Shown piece after piece: positions 58,435 to 64,000 of a stretch of DNA of 64,000 nt (position 1 is the first letter of the stretch; every line of letters begins with the position of its first letter). The notes beneath the pieces were generated by a model. It ran no database searches. It saw only the letters and a program-made list of their open reading frames with translations, and was not told the DNA's origin. The stretch is from Streptomyces griseus (GTDB taxonomy: Bacteria; Actinomycetota; Actinomycetes; Streptomycetales; Streptomycetaceae), in assembly GCF_900460065.1 (NCBI RefSeq), contig NZ_UAVD01000037.1:90343-154342 (forward strand), written 5' to 3'. The position numbers and the translations under genes were made by a program.

Positions 58435-60633
58435 ATGGACGACCTGCGACCCACCGACCCCGCCCGGATCGGCGGCCACCGGCTCCTCGGCCGCCTCGGC
58501 GCGGGCGGCATGGGCGTCGTCTACCTCGGACGCACCGACGCCGGAGCGCTCGCCGCGATCAAGGTGATCCTGCCCGAGCACGCCGGGGACGAGGAGTTCC
58601 GGACCCGTTTCCGCCGCGAGGCCGAGGCCGCCCGCCGGGTCGACAGCCCGTGGGCCGTCTCCGTCACCGCAGCCGACACCGAGGGCGAACGCCCCTGGCT
58701 CGCGACGGAGTTCGTGCCCGGACCGACACTCTCCGACGTCGTCGCCCGGCGCGGCCCGCTGCCCGTGCGCAGCGTCACCGTCCTCGGCCGGCTGCTCGCC
58801 CGCGCCCTCGCCGCCGTCCACACCGCCGGGCTCGTCCACCGCGACGTCAAGCCGGGCAACGTCCTGCTGACGGCCGGCGGCCCCCGGCTGATCGACTTCG
58901 GGATCGCCCGCGCCGCCGACGCCACCGCCCTGACCGCCACCGGACTCGTCGTCGGCACCCCCGGCTTCCTCCCTCCCGAGCAGGCCTCCGGGAACACCGC
59001 CGGGCCCGCCGGGGACGTCTTCTCGCTCGGCTGCCTCCTGGCGTACGCGGCCACCGGCCGGCCGCCCTTCGGCGGCGGCGCGGTCGACGCCGTCCTCTAC
59101 CGCACCGTCCACGACGCCCCCGACCTCGAAGGTGTCGATGACCCCGGACTGCGCGCGCTGCTGGAGCGGTGCCTCGCCAAGGAGCCCGGCGAGCGTCCGG
59201 CCGCCGCCGGCCTCGACCCCCTGCTCGCCGAGGACGCCCCCGCCGGGGCCACCGTCGACTGGCTGCCCGAGGACGTCGTGCGGATCATCGCGGACCGGGC
59301 GGACGCCCTGCTGGCCCTGCCCGACGTCGAGGCCACCGTCACCGAGGAGCCCGCTCCGCCGCAACCGGCCCCGGACCGGAGGCGGTTCCTGCTGCTCGCG
59401 GCCGGCGGCGCGGTGGCCCTCGGGGCCGGCGCCTTCGCCGCCGCCCGCCTCACCCGCGACGAACCCGAAGCCGGCGGGGACGGAACTCCCGGCGGACGCC
59501 GCCTGATCATCGGGGTGCACGCCGACCTCACCGGCCCCCTGAGCGCCGCGGGCCGTGCCCAGGAACGCGGCGCCCGGCTCGCCGTCGACCGCTTCAACGC
59601 CCTCGACGCCCAGCCCTTCCGCCTCGCCGTGAAAGTCCTCGACGACCAGGGCGACCCCGCCCGCTCCGTCCTGGTCGCCGAGGAGTTCGCCCGCGACCCG
59701 GAGGTCGTCGCGGTCATCGGCCCCACGGGCGACGAGACCGCCGGGGCGGCACTGGCCGCGTACGACGAGGCGGTGCTGCCGGTCCTGACGGTGTCGGCCC
59801 TCCTGATGGCCTTCCCCGAGCGGGCCAACGGCGCCTTCTTCCAGGCCTCGCCCTCCTACGCCGAGCTCTCCTTCCCCGTCGTCCACCGCCTGCTGCTGCG
59901 CCCCGACGTCGAGCGGCTGGGCATCCTGATCGACCGGTCCGGCGGGCAGTCCGCCTACCAGGCGGGCTACACCGTCAACCTGATGACGCCCCAACTCACC
60001 ACCGGCACCACCCACCCCCGGGTGGTGCCCGCCGGGACGACCGTCTTCGACCCGGTCGTCGCCGACCTCCTCTCCCACCGGAGCGACGCCGTCTTCTACG
60101 CCGGCGACGTGGCCGGCGCCGCCCGGGTCGCCCGGATCCTGGCCGGGCTCTCCTTCACCGGACCGCGCATGGCCCAGCTCACCGTCATGGGAGCGCAGTT
60201 CCTGGAACAGGCGGGCGCGGCGGCCGAAGGCTGGGAGTTCGTCGCACCGTTCACCGACGCGGGCGCCCCGGGAGCCGCGACGTTCGCCGCCGCCCACCGC
60301 AAACGCTTCGGCGCCGCCCCCGCCGCCTGGTCGGCCGAGGCGTACGACGTCACGGGACTCGTCGCCCGCGAGCTCGCCGCCCTCACCGACGCCGCCAGGA
60401 AGGCGACGGCGAGCGCCGACGGGGCGACGGCGGGCGCCGCGCCCTCCGGCGACGGCCGGCCTACCCGTTCCGCGCTGACCGCCGCGATCGCCGGCGTCCG
60501 CTACGAGGGGATCGCCCGCACCTACGCGTTCGACAAGGAACGCCAGCAACTCGTCGGCCAGGACGCCCGCCTGTACCGGGTGGAGAAGGGCCGCTACCGC
60601 TATCTCGGCCCGGCCCCGAAGCCCAAGGGCTGA
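58435..60633 (+). CDS. Ser/Thr protein kinase fused to an extracellular ligand-binding domain (1)
   Basis: A 732-residue membrane receptor kinase. Residues ~10-270 are a Hanks kinase: GRLGAGGMGVVYLG, Lys in AAIKVI, HRDVKPGN and LIDFGIA, and APE-like PPEQASG. A transmembrane helix follows at ~318-340 (start DRRRFLLLAAGG). Residues ~355-730 form a type-1 periplasmic-binding-protein domain like branched-chain amino acid receptors (HADLTGPLSAAGRAQERGARLAVD, VIGPTGDETA, WSAEAYDVTGLVA). It probably senses an extracellular ligand and signals inside. The start lies 9 bp after the lipoprotein stop. The next gene is a paralogue 1 bp downstream. Confidence 0.88.
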   Translation: MDDLRPTDPARIGGHRLLGRLGAGGMGVVYLGRTDAGALAAIKVILPEHAGDEEFRTRFRREAEAARRVDSPWAVSVTAADTEGERPWLATEFVPGPTLSDVVARRGPLPVRSVTVLGRLLARALAAVHTAGLVHRDVKPGNVLLTAGGPRLIDFGIARAADATALTATGLVVGTPGFLPPEQASGNTAGPAGDVFSLGCLLAYAATGRPPFGGGAVDAVLYRTVHDAPDLEGVDDPGLRALLERCLAKEPGERPAAAGLDPLLAEDAPAGATVDWLPEDVVRIIADRADALLALPDVEATVTEEPAPPQPAPDRRRFLLLAAGGAVALGAGAFAAARLTRDEPEAGGDGTPGGRRLIIGVHADLTGPLSAAGRAQERGARLAVDRFNALDAQPFRLAVKVLDDQGDPARSVLVAEEFARDPEVVAVIGPTGDETAGAALAAYDEAVLPVLTVSALLMAFPERANGAFFQASPSYAELSFPVVHRLLLRPDVERLGILIDRSGGQSAYQAGYTVNLMTPQLTTGTTHPRVVPAGTTVFDPVVADLLSHRSDAVFYAGDVAGAARVARILAGLSFTGPRMAQLTVMGAQFLEQAGAAAEGWEFVAPFTDAGAPGAATFAAAHRKRFGAAPAAWSAEAYDVTGLVARELAALTDAARKATASADGATAGAAPSGDGRPTRSALTAAIAGVRYEGIARTYAFDKERQQLVGQDARLYRVEKGRYRYLGPAPKPKG

Positions 60634-60634
60634 C

Positions 60635-62866
60635 GTGCGGCCCCTCACCTCGCAGGACCCCCGCGCCGTCGGCCCGTACCGGACCCTCGCCCGGCTCGGC
60701 GCGGGCGGCATGGGCGTGGTCTACCTGGCGCGCTCGGCGGGCGGCGCGCTCGCCGCCGTCAAGGTCATCCGGGCCGAGCACGCCGACGATCCCGGGTTCC
60801 GGGCCCGCTTCCGGCGCGAGGCCGAGGCCGCGGCCCGGATCACCGGCCCCTGGGTGGTTCCGGTGCTCGGCGCGGACACCGGGGGCCGCGAGCCGTGGCT
60901 GGCGACCGCGTTCGTCGCCGGGCCCTCGCTCGCCGAGGTGGTGGGCGCCGGCGGGGCGCTGCCCACGGCCACCGTCAGGGCGCTCGGGAGCCGGCTCGCC
61001 GAAGCCCTCATGGCGGTCCACGAGGCGGGACTGGTCCACCGCGACGTCAAACCCGGCAATGTGCTCCTCGCCCTCGACGGCCCCCGCCTCATCGACTTCG
61101 GGATCGCCCGCCACGAGGGCGCCACCGCCCTGACCACCACCGGCGCGGTGATCGGAACGCCCGGCTATCTGGCCCCCGAGCAGGCGTCGGCCGGCCTGCC
61201 GGGCCCGCCGGGCGACGTGTTCTCGCTCGGCTGCGTCCTCGGGTACGCGGCGACCGGGCGACCGCCGTTCGGTGCGGGCGGCGGGGCGGGCGCCCTCTAC
61301 CGCACGATCCACGAGGAGCCGGACCTCGCGGGCGTGGAGTCCGGCCTGTTGCCCCTGATCACCGCCTGCCTGGCCAAGGACCCCGCCGCCCGGCCCGCCG
61401 CGAGCCGGGTCCGGGACGCCCTGGCGGCGGAGGCCCCGGGCGGCCCCGGCCGGGTGCGGGACCCGAGGGAGTACCCGGGCCGACGCGGCGCCCCGGACCC
61501 GCGCGAACACCCCCGTACGCCCCCCGCCCCCGACCTGTGGCAGCCGCCCGCCGGGCTTCCCGCACTGATCGCCGAACGGTCCGCCGCCGTCCTCGCGCTG
61601 CCGGACCCCGAACCGCTGCCCGCCACGCTCGGCCCGGCCGGGGAGGGCACCGCCTCGGGGCCCGCCCGGCGGCGGTTGCTCACCGCCGGGGCGGCCGGAG
61701 CCGTCCTCCTCGCCGGCGGTTCCACCGCGACCTGGATCGCCCTGCGGGGGAGAGGCGAGGGGGCGGGCGGCCCCTCGGCCGGCTCCGGCGAGCCGCTCAC
61801 GTACACGATCGGACTCCACGCCGACCTCGGCGGCCCCGGCCGGGCCACCGGACTGGCCCACCGGCGCGGCGCCCAGCTCGCCGTCACCGACCACAACGCC
61901 CGTCCGGACGCGGCGTTCCGGCTCGCCCTGCGCGCCGAGGACGACGCGGGGGATCCGGCGAAGGCGCTGCGGACGGCCGCGCGGCTGGCGGCGGACCCCG
62001 GGGTCATCGCGGTCGTCGGCCCCACCGGAAGGCTGCTGCGCGAGGACCTCGTCCAGCGGTACGAGACGGAGCGGCTCGCCATCGTCGTCGTCGCGGCCGG
62101 CTCCACCACCGCCGAGTCGGGCACCGGCCTCCACCTCTGCGTGACCCGCCCCTTCGACGACGTGCTCGCGACCGGGCTCATCGGGTACCTGACCCGCACT
62201 CGCCCCGCGACCCGCATCCTGCTCGTCGAGGACGCCGCCGACCCCGTGTCCGCGAAGGAGACCGGAGGCGCGTTCCGCGATGCCGTCCCCGCCGGCGCGA
62301 CCCTCCTCGAACACCCCCTCGTCCGGGGGAACGCCGGCTTCGGCGCGGTCGCCCGCAAGGCGGTGACCAGCGGGGCCGACGCCGTGGTGCTCGGCGGTGG
62401 CGAGGCCTCCCGGGCCGCCCGCCTGGCCGCCGCGCTGGCCGGCGAGGGTTTCACCGGCAGCAGGGTCGCCGCCGGACCGGCCCTCGGGCCCGCCTTCCTC
62501 GCGGGCGCGGGCGCCGCCGCCGACGGCTGGGTCTTCGCCGAGGCGTACGCCGACCCCACGGCCCTCCCGTCAGCCAGGACGTTCACCTCCGCGCACCGCG
62601 AACGCTTCGGCGTGCCTCCGGACACCTGGGCCGCCGAGGCGTACGACGCGGTCGGCCTGATCGCCCGCGCCGCCGGGACCACGAGCGCCTCGGGGGAGGT
62701 GCGCAGCGGCATCGCCCGGCGGCTCGTGCGGTCCGAGCACCGGGGGATCGTGCGCACCCTCGCCTTCGACGCCTCGACCCGCCGCGTGCGCATCCCGGAC
62801 GGGATCTTCCTCTACCGGATCGAGAAGGGCCGCCCCCGCTTCCTGGGCCCGTTCGGCGACGTCTGA
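60635..62866 (+). CDS. Ser/Thr protein kinase fused to an extracellular ligand-binding domain (2)
   Basis: A 743-residue paralogue of the preceding protein, so a tandem duplication. The kinase motifs are intact (RLGAGGMGVVYLAR, Lys in AAVKVI, HRDVKPGN, LIDFGIA). After a Pro/Arg/Glu-rich linker comes a membrane helix near 350 (start RRRLLTAGAAGAVLLAG) and the binding domain (HADLGGPGRATGLAHRRGAQLAVTDHNA, VVGPTGR, WAAEAYDAVGLIA). Compared with copy 1 the ligand-binding regions differ, so the two may sense different ligands. GTG 60635 lies 1 bp after the upstream stop. Autophosphorylation and targets cannot be told from sequence. Confidence 0.88.
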   Translation: MRPLTSQDPRAVGPYRTLARLGAGGMGVVYLARSAGGALAAVKVIRAEHADDPGFRARFRREAEAAARITGPWVVPVLGADTGGREPWLATAFVAGPSLAEVVGAGGALPTATVRALGSRLAEALMAVHEAGLVHRDVKPGNVLLALDGPRLIDFGIARHEGATALTTTGAVIGTPGYLAPEQASAGLPGPPGDVFSLGCVLGYAATGRPPFGAGGGAGALYRTIHEEPDLAGVESGLLPLITACLAKDPAARPAASRVRDALAAEAPGGPGRVRDPREYPGRRGAPDPREHPRTPPAPDLWQPPAGLPALIAERSAAVLALPDPEPLPATLGPAGEGTASGPARRRLLTAGAAGAVLLAGGSTATWIALRGRGEGAGGPSAGSGEPLTYTIGLHADLGGPGRATGLAHRRGAQLAVTDHNARPDAAFRLALRAEDDAGDPAKALRTAARLAADPGVIAVVGPTGRLLREDLVQRYETERLAIVVVAAGSTTAESGTGLHLCVTRPFDDVLATGLIGYLTRTRPATRILLVEDAADPVSAKETGGAFRDAVPAGATLLEHPLVRGNAGFGAVARKAVTSGADAVVLGGGEASRAARLAAALAGEGFTGSRVAAGPALGPAFLAGAGAAADGWVFAEAYADPTALPSARTFTSAHRERFGVPPDTWAAEAYDAVGLIARAAGTTSASGEVRSGIARRLVRSEHRGIVRTLAFDASTRRVRIPDGIFLYRIEKGRPRFLGPFGDV

Positions 62867-63211
62867 GCGCCGTCGCGGGGGCACCCGAGGCGGCAGCGGT
62901 CGGTGAAGCCACGGCCAGGCGTGAAGATCTTCTGCGGCCGTGCTTAAGAAATCCTCGATGGACCCGGGCCCCGTCGTACGGCAGATTGCTCCGTGACGGC
63001 CGAGGATGGCGCGTGGAGCCCCGCGACGTGCGGCCGTACGTCGTGGAGTCGTCCGCCGCGGAGGCGTACGACGAGCTCCGTCCCGTCCCGTCCTTCCGCG
63101 TCCCCGCCACGGGGGCGACCACCCGAAAACCACCCCGGGCCGCAGGGTACTTCCGACATGCCCCGAGGCCCGGGGTATCCACTCGCGTACCGACGTCAGG
63201 GAGCCACAGCC
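62867..63211 (+). other. Non-coding stretch before tdh
   Basis: No gene in 345 bp. It holds a perfect 10-bp palindrome gaagatcttc at 62923-62932 and an AT-richer patch (62942-62965), which may carry the tdh promoter. GGGAG lies before the tdh start. Confidence 0.4.
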
Positions 63212-64000
63212 GTGAAGGCACTCGTCAAGCAGAAGGCCGAACCCGGACTGTGGCTGATGGACGTGCCGGAGCCGGAGTACGGCCCCACCGACGTCCTGAT
63301 CAAGGTCCTGCGCACCGGTATCTGCGGCACCGACCTGCACATCCGCGCCTACGACGGCTGGGCCCAGCAGGCGGTCACCACCCCGCTGATCCTCGGCCAC
63401 GAGTTCGTCGGCGAGGTCGCCGCGATCGGCTCCGACGTCGCGGACATCGCCACCGGCGACCTGGTCAGCGGCGAGGGCCACCTCGTCTGCGGCAAGTGCC
63501 GCAACTGTCTCGCCGGCCGCCGCCACCTCTGCCGCTCCACCGTCGGCCTCGGCGTCGGCCGGGACGGCGCGTTCGCGGAGTACGTGGTCCTGCCCGCCTC
63601 CAACGTGTGGGTGCACCGGGTCCCCGTCGACCTCGACATCGCGGCGATCTTCGACCCGTTCGGCAACGCCGTGCACACCGCGCTGTCCTTCCCGCTGGTC
63701 GGCGAGGACGTCCTGATCACCGGCGCGGGCCCGATCGGCATCATGGCCGCCGCCGTCGCCAGGCACGCCGGCGCCCGCAACGTCGTCATCACCGACGTCA
63801 GCGAGGCCCGCCTCGCCCTCGCCCGCAAGGTCGGCGTCAGCCTCGCCCTGAACGTCGCGGACCGGACCATCGCCGACGGGCAGCGGGAACTCGGCCTGCG
63901 CGAGGGCTTCGACATCGGCCTGGAGATGTCCGGCCGCCCCGAGGCGATGCGCGAGATGGTCGCGAACATGACGCACGGCGGCCGGATCGCCATGCTCGGC
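63212..64000 (+). CDS. tdh: L-threonine 3-dehydrogenase, 5' part
   Basis: The first 263 residues of a zinc-dependent medium-chain dehydrogenase; the gene runs off the window. It oxidises L-threonine to 2-amino-3-ketobutyrate, which KBL then cleaves to glycine and acetyl-CoA. Catalytic zinc ligands are in GICGTDLH (Cys) and GHEFVGEV (His, Glu), the structural zinc site is CGKCRNCLAGRRHLC, and the NAD site VLITGAGPIGIMAAAVAR. GTG 63212 follows GGGAG. A kbl gene is expected just downstream. Confidence 0.92.
   Translation, partial: MKALVKQKAEPGLWLMDVPEPEYGPTDVLIKVLRTGICGTDLHIRAYDGWAQQAVTTPLILGHEFVGEVAAIGSDVADIATGDLVSGEGHLVCGKCRNCLAGRRHLCRSTVGLGVGRDGAFAEYVVLPASNVWVHRVPVDLDIAAIFDPFGNAVHTALSFPLVGEDVLITGAGPIGIMAAAVARHAGARNVVITDVSEARLALARKVGVSLALNVADRTIADGQRELGLREGFDIGLEMSGRPEAMREMVANMTHGGRIAMLG

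Noticed and set aside
57580..60711. 1043-aa open frame antisense to the kinase fusion
   Set aside because: Composition-driven shadow; the plus strand encodes clear kinase motifs.
62923..62932. gaagatcttc palindrome before tdh as an operator
   Set aside because: A 10-bp palindrome alone is not enough, and it is ~280 bp from the start; noted only in the region entry.

Overview
The window is chromosomal DNA of a high-GC actinomycete, almost certainly a Streptomyces. The evidence is GC-rich third codon positions, many GTG starts, translationally coupled GTGA/ATGA gene overlaps, the coproporphyrin-dependent haem genes (hemE, hemG/hemY, hemQ), and typical Streptomyces families (DUF3000, TIGR04222, tripeptidyl-aminopeptidase-like hydrolases, kinase/substrate-binding-protein fusions). 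I saw no rRNA, tRNA, CRISPR array or intact transposase. The first gene (dxs) and the last gene (tdh) are cut by the window edges.

Layout. 1-2273: the dxs 3' end and an amino acid permease. 2290-10659 (minus strand): a tightly overlapping operon that looks like an uncharacterised RiPP pathway. In order of transcription it holds a 40-aa acidic precursor-like peptide with one Cys near its C terminus, a possible 48-aa ORF, a glycosyltransferase-like protein, a DUF6895-like protein, a radical SAM protein, a second DUF6895-like protein, an MFS exporter and a prolyl oligopeptidase. 11239-12753: a NYN-domain protein and an LCP cell-wall ligase. 12935-22607 (plus): galE, a beta-propeller protein, two Stealth-type sugar-phosphate transferases (one fused to a GT4 glycosyltransferase), an unknown protein and a degenerate SGNH protein; together they suggest a phosphoglycan or capsule-like surface polymer locus.

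22701-35293 is a conserved core: fatty-acid beta-oxidation pair, RNase D, an orphan response regulator, DUF3000, hemE, a CoA-disulfide-reductase-like flavoprotein, a DUF4349 lipoprotein, hemG/hemY and hemQ. 35447-39577 (minus) holds a secreted tripeptidyl-aminopeptidase-like hydrolase and a second RiPP-like pair: a DUF692 (MNIO) enzyme with a C-terminal partner-like domain joined by a Ser-Ala repeat linker, followed 5 bp later by a TIGR04222 membrane protein ending in a Gly/Ser/Cys tail with eight Cys. 39702-49145 holds housekeeping and accessory genes (peptidyl-tRNA hydrolase, AIM24, polysaccharide deacetylase, PhoX-like protein, OsmC, ZapE, RibD-C, MurC, MsrB). 49231-64000 holds a SIMPL protein, a second aminopeptidase-like hydrolase, a DsbA-like protein, a second deacetylase, a kinase-like ATPase remnant, a GAP1-like protein, a lipoprotein whose signal region appears to carry a palindromic MITE-like insertion, two tandem Ser/Thr kinase-substrate-binding-protein fusions, and threonine dehydrogenase.

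The two places most likely to hold an undescribed system are the radical SAM/DUF6895 operon (2290-10659) and the DUF692/TIGR04222 pair (37155-39577). Family names come from memory of motifs, not from searches.
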